The notes beneath the pieces were generated by a model that was not told where the DNA came from, did not search any database, and saw only the letters and a program-made list of their open reading frames with translations. Below, one piece after another: positions 48,950 through 60,478 of a stretch of 64,000 bases of DNA. Position numbers and translations under genes: made by a program. Numbering within the stretch: the stretch's first letter is position 1; each line of letters starts with the position of its first letter. This DNA is from Dallia pectoralis (taxonomy: Eukaryota; Chordata; Actinopteri; Esociformes; Umbridae), in contig CM055728.1 of NCBI GenBank assembly GCA_029465975.1, positions 19,834,328 through 19,898,327 on the forward strand. Direction: 5' to 3'.

Positions 48950-49315
48950 GTAGCTTCACCTTCTGTCTGGGTTTAGTCAGCTGGTGTTGGTTCACCTTCT
49001 GTCTGGGTTTAGTCAGCTGGTGTAGGTTCACCTTCTGTCTGGGTTTAGTCAGCTGGTGCAGCTTCACCTTCTGGCTGGGTTTAGTCAGCTGGTGTTGGTT
49101 CACCTTCTGGCTGGGTTTAGTCAGCTGGTGTAGGTTCACCTTCTGGCTGGGTTTAGTCAGCTGGTGTAGGTTCACCTTCTGGCTGGGTTTAGTCAGCTGG
49201 TGTTGGTTCACCTTCTGGCTGGGTTTAGTCAGCTGGTGTAGGTTCACCTTCTGGCTGGGTTTAGTCAGCTGGTGCAGGTTCACCTTCTGGCTGGGTTTAG
49301 TCAGCTGGTGTGGGT
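48950..49315 (-). repeat. 36-bp minisatellite overlapping the end of CEP104
   Basis: About ten 36-bp units, each containing 'ctgggtttagtcagctggtg' on the plus strand. Differences between units are few (ctgtctgg/ctggctgg; tgtagg/tgttgg/tgcagg). The CEP104 stop codon (49301-49303) lies within the first unit in transcription order. In another frame the array reads as a 12-residue repeat (HQLTKPSQKVNL), open for 117 codons. Confidence 0.95.
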
Positions 49316-52300
49316 TCGGTTGGCTCTGGGTGCCAATGCAGGGATCCTGCTCACTTTGCCCATGGCCCTAGCCTTGTCTTCAACTGACCATGCATGCCTT
49401 AGCTTCGCCACACTGCCTGGCATCCCTGTACCCAAGGGAGAAAAAATAATGACATGTTTCTGCCAACAAGAATAAATACAGATCTATACTGCAGCATTCC
49501 AAAAAACTCTGTTGATAGGCATCTTCGTGCTATGGTCGGGGTTAGGTTTATAATGCATTTTAGGGTAAAGGGGGTGTATTTTTTTTCACATGTCTGTTCA
49601 ACACAGCACACTGTTTTTGGAAAAGCTTTTTGCTTTCCATAAATACAACCAGTGGTCTAACATTGCAGACTTTAGAAATACAACTTTCAAATTAGCGTTA
49701 TGACAGGGTAACACAGCTGGCTATATGTGTGATAGTGCAAGTATGTGCGTATAGATACACAACGGTCAGATATATGGAAAAAGGAAACAGGAAATAATTC
49801 AAAACCACCAAAACTTTCAGGGAATGAGTGTAACCAGATGTAATGAAGTCATATATGCATGTGTTAGAAATTAACCTAATTCAAAAGCAATGAAATATCA
49901 TTCAAACACTAATTGGTTTGGCCTATTGAAAGCCATTATTGGCTTTGCCAGTTTATATGAACTTAGAAACAGGCTAAGCTAACATTATTTATTAAACTCC
50001 AAACTGGGGGTGGGGTAAGCAGGAGTATGAATGACTTACCTTGTACCTGCCGGGCTCTCTGAGATACCACAGTCCTCCTTGAGTTCTGTTTACAGCCTTG
50101 CCGGCCCATGAGGTGAGCCTTCCAAGCCTAGAGGACAAAGAGCAGGTCAGTCTGCTGCTGCCCAGTGAGTCCCTGACTCTCTCCGTGCATCCCTCCTCTG
50201 TGCCACCATGTGGGTCGTGTCAGGCCCCCATAGGCCGACTAAGCTACAACACTGGGCCCTTTCATCATGGCACACAGTCCAAGGGCCCGAGCTGCAGAGG
50301 TTCAACTGCTACTGAAAGTGTTTCTTTTAAGAAAGAGAAGTGTGTGAGAAAGGTGAGGGAAAATTAATAGGTCAGCTCTGCTTGAGGGCTTCCTTCAAAT
50401 TTGCCTCCTCAATGCTTCTTCATAAAAGTACGGTGTGAATAGTTCCTGGTCATTAAAATATATGTTTTCCCCCATTGCCTGCCACAATACACAAACAAGT
50501 ACACTTTTTATCCTTAAAAATAGTGTTTCCCATCCTTTTTCAAACTAGGATATACCTTCAAAATGCAAGCAGCACTACTAAATATCAGATATTTTTCACA
50601 ATACAACATGATTTTATATTACCGGTACTTTTGTAAAAATATTTTTTATTAAGCCATCTTACATCAGTATTTGTCATAAAGTGCCACTACAGAAACAGCC
50701 TAAACCCCCCAAAGAATAAGCAACAACAAGAATAAATGCACATGACGCACATTGGTTAATGACCACTGCTAAGTGCAGTATCCAGACACAAGTGACGTGC
50801 CCAGACACAAGTGACGTATCCAGACACAAGTGACATGTCCAGACACAAGTGGCGTATCCAGACACAAGTGACATGTCCAGACACAAGTGGCGTATCCAGA
50901 CACAAGTGACATGTCCAGACACAAGTGACGTATCCAGGCACAAGTGATGTATCCAGACACAAGTGCTGTATCCAGACACAAGTGCTGTATCCAGACACAA
51001 GTGCTGTATCCAGACACAAGTGCTGTATCCAGACACAAGTGCTGTATCCAGACACAAGTGACGTATCCAGACACAAGTGACGTATCCAGACACAAGTGAC
51101 GTATCCAGACACAAGTGATGTATCCATGTTGGCTAGGAACAGCTCTTAGTTGTGGCAGATTTGCCATAGAACACAAACACCCAAGATGCCTTATTGCAAT
51201 TATAATATGCAATTACAGAAGTAAATAATGCTGTGACATTATTCAATTGTTAAAAACAGTTCAACTGCAATCTCTTAAATAACTATTGTTTCCTCTTAAA
51301 AAAGTGTGGCGATAATTGTATTTGTTTGGAAATAATATAATGAGTCTTTGGAACTATGGGCTGTGGTGTCTCCAGTCACTTAGAGACATACATGGTTTCA
51401 ACACGGCCTAAAATTTGCCATACTGAGTGGTAGTAATTGAATACAAAAATGTATGTAATGCAGTATAAGCATATTTTATAATTATATTACAGATATTATA
51501 ATTTTATAATATCTGTATTGACTAACAGTGACTGGCTCCAGTGAAAAGGACCAAGGCCAGTGTTGAACAGTTATTCATTATAAAATCAGTGGAGGTCAAT
51601 ATAATCTCACCTCTTCTCCAGGCATGAAGTTGATGTGACACAAAGGACAGTGGTTAGAGCCATTGTCCGAGATGGGGGCTGGAAGCAAAAGAAACACGAG
51701 TTAAACCACCAACCCTGAATGCTCACGGAAATTAACAGATAATGAGAGAGCTAAAACATGACAAGGTGGCACTCAGGAAAAGTATTTACGCACAATTTTT
51801 ATACAAAAACTATAAAGATTTTTTTGATGTTCACCTATAGTGAAAACAGGGCATTGCATATGGGTTTCTGGATAAAGTTGTTTTCAACCATTATCATTTT
51901 TTTAACCAGAGGTGCGTTCGATCGATTCTCAGTTCCATTTTAGGGATGAGAAATATTAATGTTCAATCGTGATCATGTACTCATAAAACCAATATGATTA
52001 GCCTACGATTATAATACCCTTATGGCCAAACAAAACCAAACACATCTGCCATAGCATGACAATACACACTACAAACGCATACGGCATCATGAAAGCACTC
52101 CAGAGCACTCCAAAGCTGCGTCTAGTATATACACGAGAGGTCTGGGTCGGCTAAGGACGTGACAGCCTCTCAGTGCCAATGTTTTCTATGTCACTGGTCT
52201 GGAGTGCCAGTGTGACATGTAGATGAACATGAAGTGCATTTAGACTTACGGTTGCAGACAGGACTCTGGGTGTGAGCAGTGAGTGTGTCTTTGGGCAGGG

Positions 52301-55300
52301 CCTCTAGGCAGTGGGGACACTGGCTGAATCTGGCCTTGTTCTCACACTCCCCCAGTAGATGCTCTGTGAGGCTGGCTATCTCAACCACCTGAGACACAAA
52401 ACGTCAATCACACATCAATCACACATTAAAACCTCAGATTCCAACACAAAACCAGAGACACACTCCAATGCTTGTCTTAAGTCATTCCTTGGTTGGAACT
52501 GTGCTTATTTCCTAGAATTGAGTTATAGTGGCCTTGACAGTTTCCTATTTGAACGCAGTTTGGAGGCGCCTTGCCTTTGTGTACCTGTCTACACTGGTCA
52601 CAGCGGAGCAGCATAGGACAGTGCTTCCAGTAGTGCAGATCCAGTCCATCTTCAGTAAAGGACTCATCCTTATCATCACAGAATATACAAAGGCTGAAAC
52701 ACATTAACAATACAAAGGCTGAAACACATTAACAATACAAAGGCTGAAACACATTAACAATACAATGGCTGAAAGACACAGAGCATATACATGCGCTAAA
52801 ACCCAATTCAAAATTAACAATCTGTAAAACGCATAATCTGCCGAGGACAAAACATAGAATATGTAGAGGCTGTTAAAAGACATTTTAAAAGCATTCCATG
52901 TTGCCTATTCTGGGTTTTCATTTTTTTTTGTAAATTAGCCTACTTTAAATGCATTTTAGTTTGATGTGAATTTGATGTGATGTGCATTCACACTCACTTG
53001 GTTAAGTCATTGACAATTACAGAAGTGTCATCTCCTGCTGGGTTGTTTTGGGGTCGCTTTTTGACACCTGCAAAGCAACAGATTTCTCACATGGCACTAA
53101 TGAAAGAGGCAGTGAACAGAAGTTCCTAACGCCTTACACATGATTCATCCAGCATAATACTGTAACAACAATAACACGTGTCCAAAATAAAGTTATCATA
53201 TGTAAAAACAGAATACAGACCTGTTTTTATAGCATTTTTCTCATGTGCTTTGACATGTCCCTTTTCCTTTTCAGCTTTAAAAGTGTTCTTGTCCTTTAAC
53301 AAAGTAAACCGCAAACAAAATTACATGCAGACAAAAAAACTGGAGTCCACATTTTTTTTACCATTAACCCAAAACGTAAACTAACGGTACAAAAGATTCA
53401 TTGTGTTTGGAAAATAAAAAAGCAATACCATAGAGAGGATTACGGGTGTTACACCAGAACAGTGATGACATGCATTACACTGGACTGAGAATAGGGAAAT
53501 GAGAACACACAAGGAGGGCTGACAAACATGCTGGCCTGTAAAGGAAATGAGGTAATAGGCCTAGTAATGACAGCTCCACCTACACTGATCTCCTTCAAGG
53601 CAGTCAGCTGCTCCTGAAGACTGCGGATCTCCTTCTCCTTGTCCCCTTGTTGCTTTGCTCCACCCTTCTTTGACATCTGAAGCTAAAATAAAAGAAGCAT
53701 TGTGACACACTTCTGAGTACCCTATTAGTATGTCATTCTCTCACACACACACGCAGTCATTACTTAATGGGACTGGGCTACTCTTCACTTTAATGAGGTA
53801 AGAAAACACTCTCATGACTCATTGAAACACACAACTGGGCCAAGTCTTGCCTGGGACTCCAACAACCGCCCGTCTATTCTGGCAAAGCCGTCGAAAATGT
53901 TCTTGTAGAGGATGTTCTTTCGCGTGGCAGCATCGTTGACTGGGAGATAGCTGAGGACGGCGTCCTTGTGGAGACGGTACATCGCTAGCAGAATGCGAAC
54001 AGCCGTCTCTCTCACCTTGGATGCGCTGTGCAGCAGTGCACCTGTAGAGAACTGGCACAAGTGTTTGAACAACGGAGAACCTTTAGAGAGCTGAAACATT
54101 TACAGAAATACTCAAATGAAAGACAAAGACATGCTTTACACGGCCATGTGCTGTGAAAGAGCCACTGACAATAAAGCATTTAATGCCAATGGACGTGCCA
54201 TTTGGGAGTGGAACCAAAAAAGTAAAGCTAAATATGCTACAACATACTGGGTTTGTACCTGGTTGCAAGTCAGAAGGCCAGCATGCAAAAACTAGTCTAA
54301 TAGAAAATTCAACATTAAAGAAGTAAATGTGCTGTGGTTACAACTTATAGCCTTTTAAAGATGAGCAAAAATCCAGTATGAAAAAGTATAGAGCAGAAGA
54401 GCTATATTAAAAAGTACTTTTCCAACCCCAAAAAGGTTTTAAGATTCTTGGAACCCCTTGATCTAATGTGGTAAAAGCTATAGGCCTATGATAAGTGCCT
54501 AATTGACGAGTTATTTGCCCTTTCTAATATTAAGTGCCACTCTGATTTTGCATTCCACTTAATATTTTCAATTAAAATCATGTCTTTAGGGTATCTTTAA
54601 TATTATGTACCAAATGATTGTTGGTGTACTTTAACTTTAGTTTAGTAGATAGGTCATAAACTGCAGTAGCTATGGCATTGTCTTCTAAAGGCTTATGCAT
54701 GAAGCCACTCCAGATCCGACATGGTAAACCAATGCTGTTGTGCCCTTGAGCAATGCACATATACCTCCCGCCCTGGATAAGAGTTTATGCTAAATTAAGA
54801 ATATCTAAATAATATCTAAATACCTAAATGCTCTCCACAACTGTATATTATTTGTAGATTTCATTAGTAATAGTTAGACAAATAATATAGTTCATCTGTT
54901 ATGTGTGACATTAGATTGAGCTTTTTGGTTTAGGAAGAAAGAGTGGAGGAGGCCTTCCTGTCAGAATGGGCCGTGGGGGGGGGGTTACTATTCCAAAAAT
55001 GACATGTCATTATAAAAAGCCAATGGGCTGGGGACAGACACCCATTATTCTCTGTTGTCTTTCCTTGCTTCTCATTTTAATTACAGGAAATTCAATCACC
55101 CCTTTTCTCCAGCTCCTGGCCCATCTCCCAGGTAACAAAAGGGGAAGAGGGAAAATGTATTGGTCCACGGCAAAGGGGGGCTAACTGGGCTGATACTGCC
55201 ATGAGCAGTCCTCCAACCGGGGCAGCGTTCACATCATAGTGATGGAAAGGTCAAATCAGTTTACTGGCTCTGGACTTTTAAAATCTTTCAATGAAAGAGT

Positions 55301-58257
55301 TATTGCTAATATTAGTGATGCAAACAATTTGACTCAGATATCGTAAATAAATGGCATGCAAAAAAACTATTAATACATAACATATATAGTAGCTAGAGAT
55401 TAATGAATGTACATACATATTATAAAGAAATAAAAGCATGTACAAATGAATAAAAACATTAGGGTGAGCAAATTTATGGAAAAACGTTTTGAAATTCACA
55501 AATAGATACGTATCCTGCTGCAACATACTGCTGTATTCATCAAGTGTGAATGATTTGCGTTAACCTGGTTCATAGGGTAAGCCTTATTCACACGGGATGG
55601 CTAGGCTCATTGATGATGAAGGGTTTGAGACCCCCATTGTCCATGGAGAAGAGACATGTCTGAGGACATAAAGCCTTTATCTCACAGTAGCAATCAAGCG
55701 TGTTGCCAGACATGGAAAACTAACTGAAGTTTGGGAATTCCCTTTCACAACAAACACGCTTAGTCCAATATAAGACCTCATTGACCGAATCTACAAGGTT
55801 TTACAAAATAGTAACCTTAGACTCCCGAAGGACTGTCAACAAACACCAACAGATTGGAACTGAAACCCATTCCAGTCTTAGCTAGGGAAAACACAACATG
55901 GCGGAAAATATGCCTACCCACTAATGCCTCACACATAGCCCAAAAGGTCTCAGCAAACAGTGAAAGGACCAGACACACACAAAGGAGATGGATGCCTGTG
56001 CTAGCAGTCTGCAAGCAAAACATGCAAACACAGGCCACCATCTGCTGCTCTTCAACTTCAGAGATGGTGCAGAACCTAACAATGTTCTCCCAACTGCCAT
56101 AAAGCGGTGTAGCAAGAGCCAGTCAAAAGATGTCGGCCATAAACAAGACAGACAATCACTCTGTCAACAACTGGATAGTTGACACATAGACGCTAGGTCA
56201 CTGTTGGAAGTGAAGGGACGACGAGTAGAGACAGAATATACATCATCCAAGCAGGAAACGCTGGGGTTTGGTCAATCACTTTCTCCAGGAAAGAAGTTAA
56301 TAGGGCACTGAAACAACAGATTTTCAACAGGAGATTTGTTTTAAGCTGGTAAAACTTTGCCGCATTGGTTTACCATCCTGGTTGTTGGCATGTCTGCAAG
56401 TACATGTCTGCACTGAAGTAAACCAAAAGAGATTAGGCCAAAACCTGTCTCCTGTATTCCTACTAAACGTAGATAGACAATTGTTCAAAAGTGTGCCGTC
56501 CGTTTAAAACCTGCTTGTTTTTCAAAAGAAAATAACGTTTTTCGTCCCTTAAAATAACATAAAATGGTTTAGAAACACAATGTAGACAATGTTAGTGTTG
56601 TAAATTACTATAATCGCTGGAAACGGCTGATTAATAATGGAATGACTACGTAGACTTCACACAGGCGGATTCAGATGAAACAGGACTGCATTGAAATACA
56701 CATGTCAAGATAAGTGAAAGGCTACAGTACAACCTAACACTAGACAATGTGGGCAGACATGACCCGTCATTGCTTTTTTTAAATCTGATAACGAAATAGG
56801 AAGTTCATCTCATCTAGGCCCAGAAACATGTTACAGCAGGTGATAGTAGTTGTGTTATGGCGAGTCTGATGCAATAGCTCGACTAGACACAACATGGGTT
56901 GGAGGCACACCCAGCAACTTTCAATTTCTTTCTCTACATCTGATTCTAAACTGATCCCGTGTGGTTCAGTCGGTAGAACATGATGCTATACCAGGGAAGA
57001 TAAAGGTCCATGGTTATCCGATGTGAATAAAAAGCAAGAGTGCCACAAGAGTTTACCGTCATCACGTTGTCCAGAGTGAAACCGGAGTTCTCTGTACCCA
57101 ATTCAGCCAGCAGCATCTCCAGGAGCTCGGTCCTACAGAGGGCGTGACGCGTAGAGATGTTCGGCTTCATGGGTTTAACCAGCTCTCCAGGAACCACATG
57201 CAAAGCCCGCACCTCATTGAACAGGGCCATGTCCTAGAAGAGACAATGCAACCCTTATGAAATACGGATGTATGAAGTATAAGCAGGGAAATGCTATAGA
57301 AAGCAACAAATGAGAGTATGTGTGGCTTCAACAACGTATTGTTATGGAGAACACTAGAGCCACAGGTTCAAGCTCAGTTGAATTGTGATCAAGCTCAGTT
57401 TAGATGGCGCTGCCGATGGCTGCCTGAGCTGTTGGCCGCACGATTCTTTGTCCTATTTTGTGTGTCAAATCAGTGTTCTGCGACAGTTAATTTATTGCCG
57501 TCTACCGTTTGTATCCGTTTATTACTTGCATGTATAAATTGGGGAACTAGAGGGCAAGAACAAATTCCTTGTTTGTTGCGAACTTACTTGGCAATTCCGT
57601 TCCGATTCTGATTAAATCTCCTGTGCACAGGCTTTACATTAGTCCATATATATTCAAAAAGATTTAGATCCATACTGGACCTTTGCAGAAGACGGATGCC
57701 TCCAAATATCCGAACCCAAACCACTCCAATATTGTTTCATGCTCCTTTCATTCTATGGGTATTTTAGTCTACTACTATGCTGGATAAAATAGTTCATCAT
57801 CTTAACTGGTCTCCATTATTGTCCATATAGACCAAGGCCCATGATGTTTAATCCTGAATAAACTGCAGGCTAAAAATAATTAACTCCTGCTAGATTTAAG
57901 TCTCAATTAGAGCAAGTTAAGACTTGTGAAGTGAAGTTAACAAGAAGACGGTGTTTAATTAAATGCCATTTCTACGTTAACACTGTTGCCAAAATGTATG
58001 AAAAACAATAGGACATGTTTAAACATGCAGTAGGAGCTCAAATGAAAGCTGCAAGAATACAAATGCCCTCTATCTAAACCCACCTGGATGAAAGCTGTAG
58101 CCATGGCCCGTAGTCTAGTTCCTGGGTCGCCAGTCCTGGAGAGCAGGTTGGGCCAAATCTGCTCCACACAATGGGCCACCTCGGTTCTGCCCAGTGCCTG
58201 GCCAGGGATCAGCTGAGTCAGCAGCAGACGCAGCAGCTTAAGAGATGCCTGAAAAAC
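49301..58257 (-). CDS. cep104: CEP104, eleven 3' exons (5' part outside the window)
   Basis: CEP104 binds tubulin through a TOG domain and EB1 through an SxIP motif, and acts at centriole distal ends and ciliary tips. Exons in transcription order: 58257-58084, 57233-57057, 54090-53851, 53682-53584, 53293-53221, 53067-52998, 52693-52585, 52388-52250, 51678-51611, 50127-50040, 49425-49301. Phases agree throughout, giving the last 453 residues. TOG-domain helices are in the first three exons (VFQASLKLLRLLL; NSGFTLDNVMT; SKVRETAVRILLAMYRLHKD; NILYKNIFDGFARIDGR). A coiled coil follows (EIRSLQEQLTALKEI), then a zinc-finger array (LCIFC, HYWKHC, CDQC, CPHC, CPLCH). SRIP in the last exon fits the EB1-binding SxIP. 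One intron starts GC instead of GT (donor at 53850). The acceptor of the exon at 52693 lies in a tandem repeat. Confidence 0.94.
50778..51126. repeat. 19-bp minisatellite in a CEP104 intron
   Basis: About 18 units of gtatccagacacaagtgac type, in three subtypes ending gac, gct or gat. Many junctions give TGACGT, the half-site of a cAMP response element. It lies in the intron between the exons at 51611 and 50127. Long frames on the minus strand are by-products of the repeat. Confidence 0.95.
52678..52775. repeat. cep104: 25-bp tandem repeat over a CEP104 splice acceptor
   Basis: The phrase 'caaaggctgaaacacattaa' with 'caata' occurs three times in a row, followed by a diverged fourth copy. On the minus strand each copy contains TTTCAG, so the 3' splice site of the exon 52693-52585 is repeated upstream at about 25-bp steps. 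Confidence 0.9.
53849..53850 (-). other. cep104: GC-type 5' splice site in CEP104
   Basis: The exon 54090-53851 ends ...TCCCAG and the intron starts GCAAGA. The next exon (from 53682) starts in the same phase after a normal TTTTAG. CAG|GCAAG is the usual form of the rare GC-AG class, so I take it as real and not as an error. Confidence 0.75.
54091..57056. other. CEP104 intron with a SINE-like relic
   Basis: The 3-kb intron between the second and third recognised exons. At about 54695-54812, 'cccttgagcaatgcac' and 'ctggataagagtttatgcta' match the tail of tRNA-derived fish SINEs. At 56955-57035, 'tggttcagtcggtagaacat' resembles the tRNA A-box region of such elements. Otherwise nothing is recognised. 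Confidence 0.45.
56955..57035 (+). mobile_element. tRNA-derived SINE head fragment
   Basis: tggttcagtcggtagaacat closely resembles a tRNA-type A box (TGGCTCAGTNGGTAGAGCA), followed by a weak B-box-like 'ggttatcc'. It stops about 20 bases before a CEP104 exon boundary. Too degraded to be a tRNA gene. Confidence 0.45.
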
Positions 58258-59780
58258 CTAGAATACAGGAACATTAGGACCATTACACACCAATATAATG
58301 ATTATCTGTTAACTCCAAAAGTGTCTGTAGGTTTATAACACTAGCCAAGTTTACATCCAATTCAATCAAATATTAATTTGCGAGCAATAGTGCATTTCAA
58401 AGGGTGTGTGGCCAGATTATTCTGCATGTAAAATCACAGAACTAAAAAACATTTTCACAACGATTTTGTTTATCATCTTGAACAAATGTGCAAATATTCA
58501 TGGAGGACATGGTAAGGAAGTATTAGCTCTATATTAAAATTATAATTTTATAATTATTTATGAAGTTCAATTGCAGATACAGAGCTATAATCTGACTGGT
58601 GTTTTTATCCAAATCAGATAAACAATTTATAATTAGAGTACATTTGCAACATTTTAGAGTACATTATACAAAAAACTGCACAAAAACAATTCAGACAATC
58701 AATTGATTTCACAGGAGATGTAGTTATGTGCATTTTGGGGAAAAGTGAGCTGCTATGTCTGGATTTTAAGGAGTGCATCTGGAATTCATACAAATGCATC
58801 CGGACAAAATAATTAAAACAATTCAAACAGCCAAATAAAATCCAGTTGAGCATTGCAGCTACATGCTGAAAACCAAACTGAAGTTCCCGAGAAGGCCTTA
58901 AACAGGCATGAATTGAAACTGGATCTACAGTACAGACCTAGCAAAGAACCAGCCTGGAAGATACCCAGCAGCTGCTGGGTTGCAAACTTGAGGCCTACAT
59001 CCATGTAGTCCGATTTCACAGCATACAATGTATAATGAGTTTGCACAATGGGAGTTAAAAGACCAATTAAAAAGAAATATCAATAAGCATTCTTTCAGTC
59101 TTTCATTTTGGTTGTAAGTTATTTTTATGAAAAATGTAATATTTAAGTTCTCTCCAAATATCTTCATGAGCACCAGTCCCATTACAGCAGTAAAAGAACC
59201 ATAGAAAATGTACAAGCCCTTGTCACACCGAATCCATGCAGCTACTTTGAAAAAATGCAGAGTGGAAAAGATCCATTTACTTTTAGTAGGATATTTAACA
59301 AAATACAACAATAACTTAAAGTGGAGCAGACTCAAGAAATACATAAAAGACTGTATGTATACAGAATTGGAAGCAACCCCATTATTTATTAATGTAGGAT
59401 GTTCCGATTGGCCGATGTACAGAAAGTGCATTCATTTCTAAATGGTTTGAGTGAAGTAAAGTCGACCAAAATAAAGTCAAATAGTTCAACCTCACTGCAT
59501 ATGTCTGCATAAGTCTGTCGACAGTATGCACTTGCTATTTACTATAACTGAAAGTTGCTCCAAATGCTTTATGCTAAATAAATAAAATAGTTAAGCATTT
59601 AAATGTCAGTTAGTGAAAGCAGGCAAATGTTCTTGTGCTTTATATTGTCATGATAATTATTACATGTTTGTAGTTAAAAAAAATATTCATATAAATTCAT
59701 GCATCACCAAATTTGATCATACCATATAGGCTTGGCCTACACGATAGAACAGCTTATGTAAATCTATCTAATATTGTGTC
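58258..59780. other. CEP104 intron, next upstream exon not found
   Basis: Continues from the acceptor at 58258 up to the LTR element. The 168-codon minus-strand frame at 58925-59431 has no resemblance to CEP104 or any family I know and is not considered a gene. Confidence 0.5.
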
Positions 59781-60363
59781 TGTAATCGTTGGGCTTCCAA
59801 GCAATTGGGGACACAAGCGCAGAGGTGCTTTTTGAAGTGGGGTTTATTAAACTCAGGACAGGCAAACAGGCACACACGAGGAGTCCTTACGACCGGGGAG
59901 CTTAAACAATACAAAAGAACAAAACAAAAGGTCAAACAGAGGAAGATGCCAGAACAAGATAACAAACTAAACACACAATGACCATAAACACAGAGAACAT
60001 GGATAAACAATCAAACTGGGAACATAAAGCAGGTAACTGAACACTACATCCAACTGTAACATAAAACGTCTACGAAACACAGAACCAGCAAACATAAAAG
60101 TAACAACAGAACAAGCAACAACGACGCAGAGACAACGTACCTTAAACAATGCCCGACACTCACACAGTGACACAGGGGAGACTAAATACTAAACATAACG
60201 AGGACTAACAAGCAACAGGTGAGTAACAAGGGCAGGAACAAATGACAAGGAAAGGGCAGGCACCAGGAAGAAACAATAAGAACAACCACAAGATGGCGAC
60301 AGAAACGAGCACACACAAGAACCCAACATATGAACCCACCGGACACACCCGTGAATCATGACA
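59781..60363 (-). repeat. 3' long terminal repeat (complete)
   Basis: Starts TGTAATCGTTGGG and ends TCATGACA on the plus strand, giving TGTCATGA...CGATTACA in the element's own sense. It contains AATAAA in that sense. Flanked inside by the polypurine tract at 60364-60377. Confidence 0.92.
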
Positions 60364-60478
60364 GAACCCCCCACTTAAGGCGCGGCTCCTGAAGCGCCAA
60401 AATATTCTACTACAAACTGCTACGGGGAGGCGGCAGAGGAGGTGGGGAGGGAAGGAGGCGAGAAACAACAAAACAGGT

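Noticed and set aside
56955..57035. tRNA gene
   Set aside because: Only the A-box part is recognisable. The anticodon arm and B box do not fold into a cloverleaf, so it is a SINE relic.
58925..59431. 168-codon minus-strand frame
   Set aside because: Low-complexity, AT-rich and hydrophobic with no CEP104 similarity or known domain; probably chance.
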